From Maritimibacter sp. (GTDB lineage Bacteria > Pseudomonadota > Alphaproteobacteria > Rhodobacterales > Rhodobacteraceae), in contig NZVC01000022.1 in assembly GCA_002701395.1 (NCBI GenBank), positions 69,916-133,915 of the forward strand: a DNA stretch of 64,000 nucleotides, in the 5' to 3' direction. The notes below the pieces were generated by a model. The model was not told where the DNA came from. It did not search any database and worked only from the letters and a program-made list of their open reading frames with translations. The position numbers and the translations under genes were made by a program. Of this stretch, positions 1 to 9,321 are shown one piece after another; the stretch's first letter is position 1, and each line of letters starts with the position of its first letter.

Positions 1-452
1 AGTTCTTCGGTCAGATTGCCGTCCAGCGCGATCAGGCCGGGGTAGGGGGCATCGGCGCTGCCCAGCGATCCGTCGGTCAGCGGGCGCAGGATCTTGTCGC
101 CCGCCTCTTCCAGCGAATGCGCGTCGGCGATGGCGGCGATCAGCCCGTTCGCGCCCTCGACCGCCATGTAGACGTCGGTCGGAAGATCCTCGGACCGGTA
201 GACGTGGCCGGTGCCCATGCCCATCCGGGTGCAGGCGGCGACCAGTTCGTCGCCCTCGGCATCGCGGCCGATGGCGGTCAGAAGCTCTGCCTGAAGCCCG
301 AACCGGCGCAGGGTCATCGCGATGTTCATGGCGACGCCGCCGGGAATTCGGGTGATGCGCCCGGGCACGTCGTTGCCCAGACGCATGTGGCGCGGGCTGC
401 GGCCGATCACGTCCCACAGGACGGCGCCGATGCAAAGGATGGTGTCGTTCAT
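1..452 (-). CDS. PfkB-family sugar/nucleoside kinase (N-terminal part)
   Basis: The first 150 residues of a ribokinase-fold kinase; the rest lies beyond the window edge. It begins [18 protein letters not shown] and carries the family's N-terminal substrate signature ([16 protein letters not shown], about residues 37-52), followed by [10 protein letters not shown]. The C-terminal GAGD active-site motif is outside the window. PfkB kinases phosphorylate sugars or nucleosides. In related bacteria a kinase beginning this way often precedes a pseudouridine-5'-phosphate glycosidase gene, so pseudouridine kinase (PsuK) is a fair guess, but the substrate cannot be read from this half. It is transcribed divergently from rpsB. 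Confidence 0.8.
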   Translation of the reverse strand, partial: MNDTILCIGAVLWDVIGRSPRHMRLGNDVPGRITRIPGGVAMNIAMTLRRFGLQAELLTAIGRDAEGDELVAACTRMGMGTGHVYRSEDLPTDVYMAVEGANGLIAAIADAHSLEEAGDKILRPLTDGSLGSADAPYPGLIALDGNLTEE

Positions 453-675
453 ATGCGGCTTGTGGCAACCTGCGGGGCAGGGGGCAAGCCCGTTTCCATC
501 GCCATCCGGCCCGGATCGGCGTGTCGGGGGTTGCGCATTGTCCGGCTATCGCTTAAGGGACGCGCACTTCACAGGCGGGGCTTGGGCCCTGCGGGGAGAA
601 ATCCCGCATGGTCCGCCGGTTGAGCATTTGCTTCAAACAGTCCCGCCGAGGCGTAAACCGGAAAGGAAAATGGAC

Positions 676-1476
676 ATGGCGCTGCCTGAATTTTCTATGC
701 GTCAGCTTCTGGAAGCTGGCGTTCACTTTGGTCACCAGACCCAACGCTGGAACCCCCGTATGGGCGAGTTCATCTACGGCGAACGCAACGGTATCCACAT
801 CATGGACCTGACGCAGACCGTTCCGATGCTGGACGCGGCCCTGAACGTCATCCGCGAAACCGTGGCGAAGAACGGCCGCATCCTGTTCGTGGGCACCAAG
901 CGTCAGGCTGCGAAGCCGATCGCCGACGCCGCCGAGCGTTGCGCGCAGTACTACATGAACCACCGTTGGCTGGGCGGCACGCTCACCAACTGGAAAACCG
1001 TGTCGCAGTCGATCGCTCGCCTGAAAGACATCGACGAGCGCATGGCGCAGGGCGCCGAAGGCCTGACCAAGCGTGAGCGTCTGTCGATCGAGCGTGACCG
1101 CGAGAAGCTGGAAGCCTCGCTGGGCGGTATCCGCGAGATGGGCGGCGTTCCGGACCTGCTGTTCGTGATCGACGTCAACAAAGAAGACCTGGCCATCGCC
1201 GAAGCCAAGAAGCTTGGCATCCCGGTCGTCGCGGTCGTTGACACCAACTGCTCGCCCGAGGGTGTGGATTACATCATCCCCGGTAACGACGACGCGGCCC
1301 GCGCCATCGCCCTGTACTGCGACCTGGCCTCGCGCGCGGCTCTGGACGGCATGTCCGCCCAGCTCGACGCCGCCGGTGTCGACGTTGGCGCTCTGGAAGA
1401 GACGCCGGACGAGATGCTGGACGAAGAGACCGCCGCCGAAGCGCCGGCCGCTACGGAAGAGCAGGCCGAAGCCTGA
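676..1476 (+). CDS. rpsB: 30S ribosomal protein S2
   Basis: Ribosomal protein S2, 266 residues, needed for assembly of S1 onto the small subunit. It opens [20 protein letters not shown] and contains the S2 signatures RWNPRM and FVGTKRQA, then an acidic, alanine-rich tail usual in alphaproteobacteria. An in-frame ATG lies six bases upstream (670), but AAAGGA at 662-667 sits about eight bases before 676, which also matches the usual family start. The 220-base leader holds a small hairpin (TGCGGG 590-595 with CCCGCA 603-608) that could serve autoregulation, though this is unproven. It is followed by tsf after 91 bases, the usual rpsB-tsf operon. Confidence 0.97.
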   Translation: MALPEFSMRQLLEAGVHFGHQTQRWNPRMGEFIYGERNGIHIMDLTQTVPMLDAALNVIRETVAKNGRILFVGTKRQAAKPIADAAERCAQYYMNHRWLGGTLTNWKTVSQSIARLKDIDERMAQGAEGLTKRERLSIERDREKLEASLGGIREMGGVPDLLFVIDVNKEDLAIAEAKKLGIPVVAVVDTNCSPEGVDYIIPGNDDAARAIALYCDLASRAALDGMSAQLDAAGVDVGALEETPDEMLDEETAAEAPAATEEQAEA

Positions 1477-1567
1477 TCTTCCGGTCTTCGGACCGTCACC
1501 GAAACGTCACCGCGGGCGGCTATGGCCGCCCTCGGGACTTGATCCGTTCGATTTGAGGAGAGCCGAT

Positions 1568-2443
1568 ATGGCTATCACCGCTGCACAGGTGAAAGAACTG
1601 CGCGAACTGTCCGGCGCAGGCATGATGGACGCCAAGAAGGCACTGGTCGAGAATGACGGCGACATGGAAGCCGCCATCGACTGGCTGCGCACCAAAGGTC
1701 TGGCGAAAGCTGCCAAGAAATCCGGGCGCACCGCCGCCGAGGGCCTTGTGGCCGTCGCCGTTGACGGTGGCACCGGCGTCGCCGTGGAAGTGAACTCGGA
1801 AACCGACTTCGTTGCGAAGAACGGCGAATTCCAGACGATGGTCAAGGGCATCGCCGAAGCCGCGCTGAAGGTGGACGACGTCGACGCGCTGGCCGCGGCC
1901 GACCTTGGCGGCAAATCGGTCGCCGACACGCTGACCGACAAGATCGCCACCATCGGCGAGAACATGACCCTGCGCCGCATGGCGAAGGTTCAGGGTGACA
2001 CCATCGCGACCTACATCCACAACGCTGCCGGCACCGACATGGGCAAGATCGGCGTCGTTGTTGCGCTGAAAGGCACCGACGAGGCGTTCGGCAAGCAGGT
2101 TGCGATGCACATCGCCGCCGCGAACCCGGCCTCGCTGTCCGAAGCCGATCTCGACCCGGCCGTGGTCGAGAAGGAAAAGCAGGTTCAGATCGACATCGCG
2201 CGTGAATCGGGCAAGCCCGAGGCCGTGATCGAGAAGATGATCGAAGGCCGCATGAAGAAATTCATGGCCGAGGTCACGCTGCTGGGCCAGCAGTTCGTGG
2301 TGAACCCGGATCTGACCGTGGCCAAGGCCGCCGAAGACGCCGGCGTCGAAATCACGGGCTTCATTCGCCTTGAAGTCGGCGAAGGCATCGAGAAGGTCGA
2401 AGAAGACTTCGCCGCCGAAGTCGCCAAGGCCGCTCAGGGCTAA
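1568..2443 (+). CDS. tsf: Elongation factor Ts
   Basis: Nucleotide exchange factor for EF-Tu, 291 residues. The N-terminal UBA-like domain ([20 protein letters not shown], residues 1-50) is followed by the core with the conserved [10 protein letters not shown] stretch (about residues 78-87) that contacts EF-Tu, then the dimerisation region and a short C-terminal module ending AKAAQG. The start is preceded by TTGAGGAGAGCC, a strong ribosome-binding site. It is second in the rpsB-tsf operon and is closed by a clear terminator at 2465-2497. Length and motifs are ordinary. Confidence 0.97.
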   Translation: MAITAAQVKELRELSGAGMMDAKKALVENDGDMEAAIDWLRTKGLAKAAKKSGRTAAEGLVAVAVDGGTGVAVEVNSETDFVAKNGEFQTMVKGIAEAALKVDDVDALAAADLGGKSVADTLTDKIATIGENMTLRRMAKVQGDTIATYIHNAAGTDMGKIGVVVALKGTDEAFGKQVAMHIAAANPASLSEADLDPAVVEKEKQVQIDIARESGKPEAVIEKMIEGRMKKFMAEVTLLGQQFVVNPDLTVAKAAEDAGVEITGFIRLEVGEGIEKVEEDFAAEVAKAAQG

Positions 2444-2464
2444 GCCCCGGACGCAAATCTTTCA

Positions 2465-2497
2465 AAGCGCCCCTCGGAGAAATCCGGGGGGCGTTTT
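2465..2497 (+). terminator. Rho-independent terminator of rpsB-tsf
   Basis: A GC-rich inverted repeat (AAGCGCCCCTCGGA and TCCGGGGGGCG) around a GAAA loop, followed directly by TTTTT, 22 bases after the tsf stop codon. Confidence 0.88.
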
Positions 2498-2589
2498 TCT
2501 TTGCCCGGACGCCTGAATACGCATGCGTGATCGGTCTGGCATGACAGGGCAGGTGGCTGTGCGGGGCTGGTGGGTCGGCACCCTGAAAT

Positions 2590-2960
2590 TGAAAAAAACG
2601 ATGCAATCAGGGCGAGGACTGCATCGTCTTTTTCGTAAGGCGCCCCGACAATTGGGGATGAGGACAAGACGCCTTTATCAGTGTGCCAACCTGCCCGCTG
2701 ACTATAAGCGTTCAGGTTGGCGATCCGGTCTCCCGGTGCCGATCGGTAGTCCTTGAAATACCAAGGCTTTCCCCACCAGCTGTTCCCTGGCTAATGCCAC
2801 CACTCACGGAACTGATATTGTTTTGTCCTTTCGCGAGACTTAACGAAAGTAAGGGATTCCCTACCTTTTCGGTATGATCCTGTCCGACCCTTGTTTTGCG
2901 AGTGATTCCAATGGTTTTCGGCACGCTTCGGATGAGCGTGCTCTGTGGAAAAACAGCCGG
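2590..2960. other. Gene-free, hairpin-rich stretch between tsf and the luxR-type gene
   Basis: I find no convincing gene in about 640 bases here (2444-3081). Several short inverted repeats follow one another: ACGATGCA/TGCATCGT (2598-2627, then CTTTTTCG), CCAACCTG/CAGGTTGG (2686-2720), CGATC/GATCG (2721-2745), CCTTG/CAAGG (2751-2766) and CTTTCG/CGAAAG (2828-2849). The base composition looks less GC-rich than the flanking genes. A structured RNA is possible. The 2598-2627 repeat with its T-rich flank could be a second terminator. Confidence 0.35.
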
Positions 2961-3081
2961 GGGTTTAGTCCGTTCGCGGTTCAGAGATAATCATTCATCG
3001 CTTCGTAACGTAGCGTCACGAAGTGTGAAATCTTAGGGATCGGGACTCGGGTGAACCGCGCGCAGCGTCGTGCGCCGCGAG

Positions 3082-3831
3082 TCAGGCTTCGATGCGGAAG
3101 ATCTGGTTCTGCATACTGGCCTTCACGACGGCCTGCGCGGTGGTTTCGACGTCCAGCGCCTCGCGCGCAAGGCGCAGGTGCTTCTCGACGGTGGCGGCGG
3201 TCAGCCCCATGATCACGCCGATGTCCTGCGTCGTCTTGCCTTCGCCGACCCATTCCAGCGCCTCGCGCTGGCGCTTGGTCAGCGCCTTGCGGCTCAGCGG
3301 GAAGGGCAGGTTGAGGATCTTCAGGTGCAGCACCTTGTTCATCGCGATCAGCTCGCGGCCATGCTTTTCCCAGATCGCATCCGTCTCGTCCTGACCGACG
3401 CCGGGCGCCGGGATCAGGCCGACAGCTGCGATGTTGCGCGCGCCGACTTCGGCGAAACTGATGGAATATCCAGCAGTTAGGCCGTGCTTTACATTGAACG
3501 CGACCACTTCCTGTTCCTTGGACGTCAGCGCCTCGGCGTGTTCCGCGATCCAGCCCCAGGAACAGGCGCCACTGTTCTCGGTGGCCCAGCGGACCATCGG
3601 CGCGTGCTGGTACAGGCCTTCGTTGATGAAGGTGTCCATATAGCCGGCGCCGATGTTCGTGAGGATCAGGAAATCGTCGCGGGCGCCTAGGGAACTGCGC
3701 ACGCGCGAAGACGCCATGCCATAGATCAGGCGCGTGAAACCGTAGGATGCCATCGCGTCGCAATGCATCTGCCAAAGCTCGTCCATCGTCGTGGACGAGA
3801 TCACTCGTTCAACATAATCCAGCATCGTCAT
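3082..3831 (-). CDS. LuxR-type transcriptional regulator (autoinducer-binding fold, orphan)
   Basis: A 249-residue regulator. The N-terminal 160 residues resemble the autoinducer-binding domain (MLDYVERVI, then YGFTRLIYG and HAPMVRWA), and the C-terminal 65 residues form a LuxR helix-turn-helix (LTKRQREALEWVGEGKTTQD, then ATVEKHLRLAREAL). No luxI-type synthase gene lies in the window, so it is either a LuxR solo or a relative that binds no homoserine lactone. The frame stays open upstream to 3948. I chose the ATG at 3831 because the protein then begins just before the conserved domain, but there is no clear ribosome-binding site there. A 240-base gap follows its start, and the hairpin-rich gap lies downstream. 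Confidence 0.85.
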   Translation of the reverse strand: MTMLDYVERVISSTTMDELWQMHCDAMASYGFTRLIYGMASSRVRSSLGARDDFLILTNIGAGYMDTFINEGLYQHAPMVRWATENSGACSWGWIAEHAEALTSKEQEVVAFNVKHGLTAGYSISFAEVGARNIAAVGLIPAPGVGQDETDAIWEKHGRELIAMNKVLHLKILNLPFPLSRKALTKRQREALEWVGEGKTTQDIGVIMGLTAATVEKHLRLAREALDVETTAQAVVKASMQNQIFRIEA

Positions 3832-4100
3832 CCCGACTTTCAGCGGGGTCCTCATCCGGCTCTGTATCATTATGACTTTCGCCATCCGGTCAACCGCTTT
3901 CCTGCACGCTCCGGTGAACTGCGACAGTCCGCCGGTCGCCTCGTACATGCCGCCGCGCCGGAGTGTCGAGCGCGGGGCGGAATTTACTTCACACGTTCCA
4001 TTACGTTTAGGAAATCAGGTGTTCAAGCGGATTGGGTGCGGCAAATCTGCGGTCTCGGCAAAGAGGCGCGCAAAGCCGCGCGGGCACCGGAAAACGCAGG

Positions 4101-4126
4101 TTTTCCACGTTAAAGCACGTGGAAAA
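4101..4126. repeat. Perfect inverted repeat near the end of the phoB operon
   Basis: TTTTCCACGT (4101-4110), a TAAAGC loop, then ACGTGGAAAA (4117-4126): a perfect 10-base stem. It lies just beyond the phoB terminator hairpin on the minus strand. It could be a backup stop or a protein-binding palindrome. Confidence 0.5.
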
Positions 4127-4152
4127 AGGCACCGGGCCGTAGCTGGCCCGGT
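4123..4152 (-). terminator. Terminator of the pst-phoU-phoB operon
   Basis: On the minus strand a perfect stem ACCGGGCC-AGCTAC-GGCCCGGT (4152 to 4131) is followed by GCCTTTTTCC. It lies 35 bases after the phoB stop codon. Confidence 0.85.
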
Positions 4153-4186
4153 ACATCCTATATTTACATAATACCGATTATCGGAC

Positions 4187-4876
4187 TTAGCCTAGGGCGT
4201 ATCCGGCACCACGAACGGTCCGGATCAGGTCGTCCCCCCCGTGAATGGCAAGCGCCTTGCGCAGCCGTCCGATATGCACGTCGACCGTGCGGGTATCGAC
4301 GTAGATGTCGCGGCCCCACACCCGGTCCAGAAGCTGCTCGCGGCTCCAGACGCGGCCCGGCTTTTCCATGAAGGTCGTCAGCAGACGGAATTCCGTCGGC
4401 CCAAGCTTCAGCTCTTTGCCGTCGCGGGACACCTTGTGCGTCTCTGCGTCCAGCAGGATGTCAGAGAACTCCAGCTGCTGCCCCACGGCCGCAGGCCGCG
4501 TTCGCCGTAGCTGTGCCCGCACGCGCGCCATCAGCTCGACGACAGAGAACGGTTTCACCACGTAATCGTCCGCGCCGGTCTCTAGCCCGCGCACGCGGTC
4601 GACTTCTTCCGAGCGCGCCGACAGCATGATCACCGGAACGGTCCGCGTCTGCGGCCGGGTCTTCAGGCGTCGGCAGATCTCGATGCCGGAGACGCCGGGC
4701 AGCATCCAGTCCAGCAGGATGAGATCCGGCACTTCTTCTTCGACAAGCATCAACGCGTCGTCGCCGGTTCCGGCGCGCGCGACCGAGAAGCCTTCGGCCT
4801 CAAGGTTGTAGGCAAGAACTTCACGTTGCGAGGGTTCGTCCTCGACAACCAGAACCTTCGGTTGCGCCGCAGCCAT
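4187..4876 (-). CDS. phoB: Phosphate regulon response regulator PhoB
   Basis: OmpR/PhoB-type response regulator, 229 residues. The receiver domain (about 6-120) has the acidic pocket VVEDE, phospho-acceptor Asp56 in LILLDWMLPG and the conserved Lys in VVKPFS. The C-terminal winged helix (135-229) ends with the TRTVDVHIGRLRKAL recognition segment and TVRGAGYAL. When phosphate is scarce, PhoR phosphorylates it and it binds Pho boxes such as the one at 10455-10483. Its ATG overlaps the phoU stop (TGATG). It is last in the pst operon, while its kinase gene phoR lies upstream of pstS. Confidence 0.96.
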   Translation of the reverse strand: MAAAQPKVLVVEDEPSQREVLAYNLEAEGFSVARAGTGDDALMLVEEEVPDLILLDWMLPGVSGIEICRRLKTRPQTRTVPVIMLSARSEEVDRVRGLETGADDYVVKPFSVVELMARVRAQLRRTRPAAVGQQLEFSDILLDAETHKVSRDGKELKLGPTEFRLLTTFMEKPGRVWSREQLLDRVWGRDIYVDTRTVDVHIGRLRKALAIHGGDDLIRTVRGAGYALG

Positions 4877-5592
4877 CAAACGACCCCGTCCGTGGACATG
4901 AACGGCGTGTCATCGCTTTTGGTGCGCCGTTCTTCGGGCATCTCGCCAGTGACAAGGTACACGACCTGTTCGGACACCGAGGTGACGTGGTCACCCATGC
5001 GCTCCATGTTCTTGGCGATGAAATGCAGGTGCATACAGGCAGTGATGTTGCGCGGGTCTTCCATCATGTGCGTCAGCAACTCGCGGAACACCGCGTTGTA
5101 CAGCTGGTCGACTTCCTCGTCGCGCTCGATGACCTGCTGCGCCAGTTCGGCGTCGCGCTGTGCGAAGGCATCCAGCGAGTCCTTCAGCATAGCCTGCACG
5201 TCGCGGGCCATCCGGCGGATCGCGGGCACGGCTTCGTCGACCGGGGCAAGCGTGGCCAGCACGGTGGTCCGCTTGGCAAGGTTCTTGGTATAGTCCCCTA
5301 CCCGTTCAAGGTTGCCGCTGATCTTCATCACCGACAGGATGGTGCGAAGGTCGGTCGCCATCGGGTTCCGGATCGCGATGATGCGGGCCGATTCCTCGTT
5401 CACTTCCTCTTCGAGCGCGTCGATTTTCTTATCGTTTTTAAGGACTTGTCCGGCAACTTCCTGGTCGCGATCAAGAAATGCGCGCACGCCCTCAAGGATA
5501 GAGGCTTCGACCAGCCCGCCCATTTTCATGATCAGCGCCTGAAGGCCTTCAAGGTCGCGGTCGAAGGCGGTGGAGATGTGTTTGTCCTGCAT
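4876..5592 (-). CDS. phoU: Phosphate signalling protein PhoU
   Basis: 238-residue, all-helical PhoU with two repeated three-helix bundles, each with the family's metal-binding acidic pattern (EEEVNEESARI near residue 60; DEEVDQLYNAV in the second half). It links the PstSCAB transporter to PhoR so that the Pho response stays off when phosphate is plentiful. The start MQDKHISTAFDRDLEGLQAL was chosen because it lies four bases after the pstB stop; upstream codons in the same frame would run into pstB. The order pstB-phoU-phoB is the common alphaproteobacterial one. Confidence 0.95.
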   Translation of the reverse strand: MQDKHISTAFDRDLEGLQALIMKMGGLVEASILEGVRAFLDRDQEVAGQVLKNDKKIDALEEEVNEESARIIAIRNPMATDLRTILSVMKISGNLERVGDYTKNLAKRTTVLATLAPVDEAVPAIRRMARDVQAMLKDSLDAFAQRDAELAQQVIERDEEVDQLYNAVFRELLTHMMEDPRNITACMHLHFIAKNMERMGDHVTSVSEQVVYLVTGEMPEERRTKSDDTPFMSTDGVV

Positions 5593-5596
5593 TCTC

Positions 5597-6406
5597 TTAT
5601 CCAATCCGTCCCGAGATATAGCTTTCGGTCCGCGGGTCTTTGGGGTTGGTGAAGATCTGGTTGGTCTCGCCGTACTCGACAAGGTTGCCGAGGTGGAAGA
5701 ATGCCGTCTTCTGGCTGACCCGCGCGGCCTGTTGCATCGAGTGGGTCACGATGACCACCGAGTATTGGCTGCGCAGTTCGTCGATCAGGTCCTCGACCTG
5801 ATCGGTCGCGATGGGGTCCAGCGCCGAGCAAGGTTCATCCATCAGCAGGACTTCCGGTTCGGTCGCAACGGCGCGGGCAATGCACAGACGCTGTTGCTGA
5901 CCACCCGACAGGCCGGTGCCCGGTGCCTGCAGGCGGTCCTTCACCTCGTCCCAGATGGCGCCGCGGCGCAGGGCCTTTTCGACGATCTCGTCAAGGTCGG
6001 CCTTGTTCTTGGCCAGCCCGTGGATCTTGGGGCCGTAGGCGACGTTGTCGTAGATCGACTTGGGGAACGGGTTCGGCTTCTGGAACACCATGCCGACCTT
6101 GGCGCGCAGCTGCACCGGGTCGACCTTCTTGTTGTAGATGTCCTCGCCGTCCAGTTCGATCGCGCCTTCGACGCGGCACACGTCGATGGTGTCGTTCATC
6201 CGGTTCAGACAGCGCAGGAATGTCGACTTGCCACAGCCCGACGGACCGATGAAGGCGGTCACGGTGCGGTCCTCGATCTCGACGTTCACGTCCTTGATGG
6301 CGTGGTTCTCGCCGTAATAGACCTGAACGTCGCGGGCGGAGATTTTAGAATTCTGGGGCATGTTTTTCACGTTCTGGGCCGTCGTGGGCATTTCGGTCAT
6401 GTTCAT
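5597..6406 (-). CDS. pstB: Phosphate ABC transporter ATP-binding protein PstB
   Basis: 269-residue ATPase that powers phosphate import through PstC/PstA. Walker A GPSGCGKS is at residues 54-61, with a Q-loop (FQKPNPFP), the ABC signature LSGGQQQRL, Walker [13 protein letters not shown] and the switch histidine in VTHSMQQ. The about 22 residues before the domain are polar and poorly conserved. The ATG at 6406 is preceded by AAGGAG at a seven-base spacing. The upstream pstA stop overlaps this ribosome-binding site region, which suggests translational coupling. Confidence 0.96.
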   Translation of the reverse strand: MNMTEMPTTAQNVKNMPQNSKISARDVQVYYGENHAIKDVNVEIEDRTVTAFIGPSGCGKSTFLRCLNRMNDTIDVCRVEGAIELDGEDIYNKKVDPVQLRAKVGMVFQKPNPFPKSIYDNVAYGPKIHGLAKNKADLDEIVEKALRRGAIWDEVKDRLQAPGTGLSGGQQQRLCIARAVATEPEVLLMDEPCSALDPIATDQVEDLIDELRSQYSVVIVTHSMQQAARVSQKTAFFHLGNLVEYGETNQIFTNPKDPRTESYISGRIG

Positions 6407-6417
6407 TTCACTACTCC

Positions 6418-7770
6418 TTACCACCGACGTTCGAAGCGGCGGCGCAGAATGATGGCGATGATGTTCATCGTCATGAGAAAGAGCAGCAGCACGATGATGC
6501 CACCCCAGGCGCGTTCATAATAGGCCGGGTCGGCCCGCTTGGCCCATTCGTAGATCTGGGCCGGCATTGCCGAGTTCGGCGACAGGAAGCCTTCGGCGAT
6601 CCCCTCGGGGTAGTTCGAGGCGACGAAGCCCACCATGCCGATCAGCAGCAGCGGCGCGGTTTCGCCAAGCGCCTGCGCCAGCCCGATGATGGTGCCGGTC
6701 AGGATGCCCGGCATCGCCAGCGGCAGGACGTGGTGGAAGACGGCCTGCGTCTTCGAGGCCCCTACCCCCAGCGCGGCGTCACGGATCGAGGGCGGCACCG
6801 CCTTCAGCGACGCGCGGGTCGAGATGATGATGGTCGGCAGCGTCATCAGCGTCAGCACAAGGCCACCCACCAGCGGCGCCGATTGCGGCAGGCCGACAAG
6901 CTGGATGAACACCGCAAGGCCAAGGATACCGAACACGATGGACGGCACGGCGGCGAGGTTCGAGATGTTCACCTCGATCAGGTCGGTCCAGCGGTTCTTG
7001 GGCGCGAATTCCTCAAGGTAGATCGAGGCCGCGACGCCGATCGGCAGCGCCAGCAGCAGGACCACCAGCATCATGAACAGCGAACCCAGCATCGACACGC
7101 CGATACCGGCCTGTTCGGGGCGGCTTTCCGATGCGTCAGAGCCGGTGATGAACGCCCAGTTGAACGCGCGGGCAAGGCCGCCCTCTTCGAACAGCACATC
7201 GACGATATCAAGGTGCGCGGCATCAAGGTTTCTGTCGCGGGCCAGATCCTCGCGGGTGACACGGCCCTTCATGTAGCCATCCACGCGGCTGGAAGCGAGA
7301 ACCCGGAAGGTCACCGTTTCGCCGATCAAGTCGGGGTCGGCGATGACCGTGTCGCGGATCTGGGCGGCGGCGCCCGAGGACACCATCCTGCGCAGGTCGG
7401 CGCCCGTCATCTCGGTTTCGATCCCGTGCTCGGCGACCAGACGTTCCAGTGCTTGGTCGATCAACGGGTTGTACCCGAAGGTCGAGACCCTCGAGACATC
7501 CGCCGGATCGCGGTTGCCGTTCGGGTCCAGCGCCTCGGCTTCCAGCACGACCGGCAGGTCGAACGACGTTTGCGTGAAGGCCGGGATGCCGCTGCGGATG
7601 ATGGTCACCAGCAGGATCACAAGGAACACCAGCCCGACGCCGACGGCGGCCATGCCGTAGTACTTGAACCGGGTCTCGGCGGCGTTGCGGCGGCGGGTGC
7701 GGGCGTCCAGCGTGTACAGGGAACTGGTGCGATGCCCGCTTTCGGCGGTTTGCGTGGTCGCGTCGGTCAT
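6418..7770 (-). CDS. pstA: Phosphate ABC transporter permease PstA
   Basis: 450-residue inner-membrane permease. After a cytoplasmic leader and one membrane helix (about 38-60), residues 60-200 form the periplasmic DUF3333 extension found in alphaproteobacterial PstA. The five-helix permease core follows (about 225-440), with the ABC coupling segment [20 protein letters not shown]. The last residues are strongly basic (RRRFERRW). Its ATG overlaps the pstC stop by four bases (ATGA). The length exceeds that of E. coli PstA (296) because of DUF3333. Confidence 0.95.
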   Translation of the reverse strand: MTDATTQTAESGHRTSSLYTLDARTRRRNAAETRFKYYGMAAVGVGLVFLVILLVTIIRSGIPAFTQTSFDLPVVLEAEALDPNGNRDPADVSRVSTFGYNPLIDQALERLVAEHGIETEMTGADLRRMVSSGAAAQIRDTVIADPDLIGETVTFRVLASSRVDGYMKGRVTREDLARDRNLDAAHLDIVDVLFEEGGLARAFNWAFITGSDASESRPEQAGIGVSMLGSLFMMLVVLLLALPIGVAASIYLEEFAPKNRWTDLIEVNISNLAAVPSIVFGILGLAVFIQLVGLPQSAPLVGGLVLTLMTLPTIIISTRASLKAVPPSIRDAALGVGASKTQAVFHHVLPLAMPGILTGTIIGLAQALGETAPLLLIGMVGFVASNYPEGIAEGFLSPNSAMPAQIYEWAKRADPAYYERAWGGIIVLLLFLMTMNIIAIILRRRFERRW

Positions 7771-9230
7771 TCGTACTGCTCCCGGTATTTGCGCACGATG
7801 TAGAGGGCGAGAACGTTCAGAGCGAGGGTGATGACGAACAGCGTCATCCCCAACGAGAAGGCGACAAGCGCCTCGGGAGAAGAGAAGTCGGCGTCGCCGG
7901 TCAGCTGCGACACGATCTTGGCGGTGACGGTGGTCATCGCCTCGAACGGGTTCAGCGACAGGCGGGCCGCGGCCCCTGCCCCAAGCACGACGATCATGGT
8001 TTCACCGATGGCACGCGACGCCGCCAACAGGATGGCGCCGACGATGCCGGGCAGCGCGGCGGGCAGCACCACCTGCTTGACGGTTTCCGATTTCGTCGCG
8101 CCAAGGCCAAGCGCCCCGTCGCGCAGCGATTGCGGCACTGCGTTGATGATGTCGTCCGAAAGCGAGGATACGAAGGGGATCAGCATGATGCCCATCACCA
8201 GCCCCGCGGTCATCACCGACGACGCGGCGCCCATCCAGCCGGTGCCGTTCGGGCCGAAGACCGACAGCAGCAACGGACCAACGGTCAGCAGGGCGAACAG
8301 GCCGTAGACGATGGTCGGGATGCCGGCCAGCACCTCGATCAGCGGCTTCGCAAATGACCGGACCCGCGGCGTGGCGTATTCCGACAGGTAGACCGCCGCG
8401 AAGATGCCGATCGGCACGGCCACGACCAGCGCGATGAACGAGATGTACAGCGTGCCCCACAGCAGCGGGATGATCCCAAGCTGCGACCCGCCGCCGAAGC
8501 TGGGCGACCAGATCAGCCCGAAGAAGAAATCGTCTGCCGGATACCGCTGGAAGAACTCGATGGTGTTGAAGATCAGCGACAGGACGATGCCGATCGTCGT
8601 CAGGATCGCGATCGACGCTGCCACGATCAGCAGGTAGCGGACGGTGGTTTCGACCACGTTGCGGGCGCGGAAATCCTTGTGGGTCCGCAGGAAGGCGAAG
8701 GCGAAGCCAGCGATGGCGACGGCCAGCACGGCGACGGTCATCATCGTCTGCCCCGTGGCGCTGGTCTGGCGATAGCTTTGCGCCGCCTCCAGCACCGGGG
8801 CGCTGACCTCGGACCCAAGCGCGACGCCCACCTGCGCCAGAAGTGCGCGAATGTCGGTGTCGTCCGTCGTGATCGCGCGGGCCTCGTCGGCGCTGATGGC
8901 GCCACCGGCCACGGCAAGATCAAGCCCGTCCGCCACGCGGCGGACGTCGGACATCACAAGGCTGCGGGAACTGGCTTCTGGGATGGCGGTGTCGGGGATC
9001 GTCGCGGCGACCGAGTTGTCGACGATGATCGGCTGAATGGTCAGCCAGCCCACCAGCACCAGAAGCGAAAACACCAGCGTGAAGATGGCGACGCTGGACC
9101 CGTAATAGCTGGGAAGCGAGTGAAGTATGCGGCTGTCGCCGCCCGCGCTGGCCAGCGCGCGCTGTCGGCCCATGACGTAACCGACCGTAGCAAGGGCCAG
9201 GATGATCAAGATGATCCAAAGGACGGGCAT
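7767..9230 (-). CDS. pstC: Phosphate ABC transporter permease PstC
   Basis: 487-residue permease partner of PstA. The N-terminal half has extra membrane helices (about 4-22, 47-70 and 145-165) with a periplasmic stretch between them, as in other alphaproteobacterial PstC proteins. The C-terminal permease domain carries the coupling motif ALGLGATKSETVKQVVLPAA. An in-frame TTG lies 15 bases upstream, but the ATG at 9230 (MPVLWIILIILAL) gives a normal first helix. It is separated from pstS by a hairpin at 9278-9302 and overlaps pstA by ATGA. Confidence 0.95.
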   Translation of the reverse strand: MPVLWIILIILALATVGYVMGRQRALASAGGDSRILHSLPSYYGSSVAIFTLVFSLLVLVGWLTIQPIIVDNSVAATIPDTAIPEASSRSLVMSDVRRVADGLDLAVAGGAISADEARAITTDDTDIRALLAQVGVALGSEVSAPVLEAAQSYRQTSATGQTMMTVAVLAVAIAGFAFAFLRTHKDFRARNVVETTVRYLLIVAASIAILTTIGIVLSLIFNTIEFFQRYPADDFFFGLIWSPSFGGGSQLGIIPLLWGTLYISFIALVVAVPIGIFAAVYLSEYATPRVRSFAKPLIEVLAGIPTIVYGLFALLTVGPLLLSVFGPNGTGWMGAASSVMTAGLVMGIMLIPFVSSLSDDIINAVPQSLRDGALGLGATKSETVKQVVLPAALPGIVGAILLAASRAIGETMIVVLGAGAAARLSLNPFEAMTTVTAKIVSQLTGDADFSSPEALVAFSLGMTLFVITLALNVLALYIVRKYREQYE

Positions 9231-9277
9231 TAACGCAACCCCCAAGGCTTTCCGTCGAAGAATTAAAGAGACGAAGC

Positions 9278-9302
9278 GGAGGCGGCCATGAAGACCGCCT
9301 CC
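9278..9302 (-). promoter_or_regulatory. Intercistronic hairpin between pstS and pstC
   Basis: Perfect 8-base stem GGAGGCGG/CCGCCTCC with a 9-base loop, 20 bases after the pstS stop and about 50 bases before pstC. The flank on the minus strand (CTTCGTCTCTTTAATTC) has no continuous T-run, so partial termination or 3'-end protection of pstS mRNA is likelier than a full stop. It would let the binding protein be made in excess over the permeases. Confidence 0.6.
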
Positions 9303-9321
9303 TGATCAGGCCAAGGCCGGA

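Noticed and set aside
2686-2720. A lux box for the nearby LuxR-type regulator
   Set aside because: CCAACCTG/CAGGTTGG is an inverted repeat, but the half-sites are too far apart (19 bases between CTG and CAG) for a 20-base lux box.
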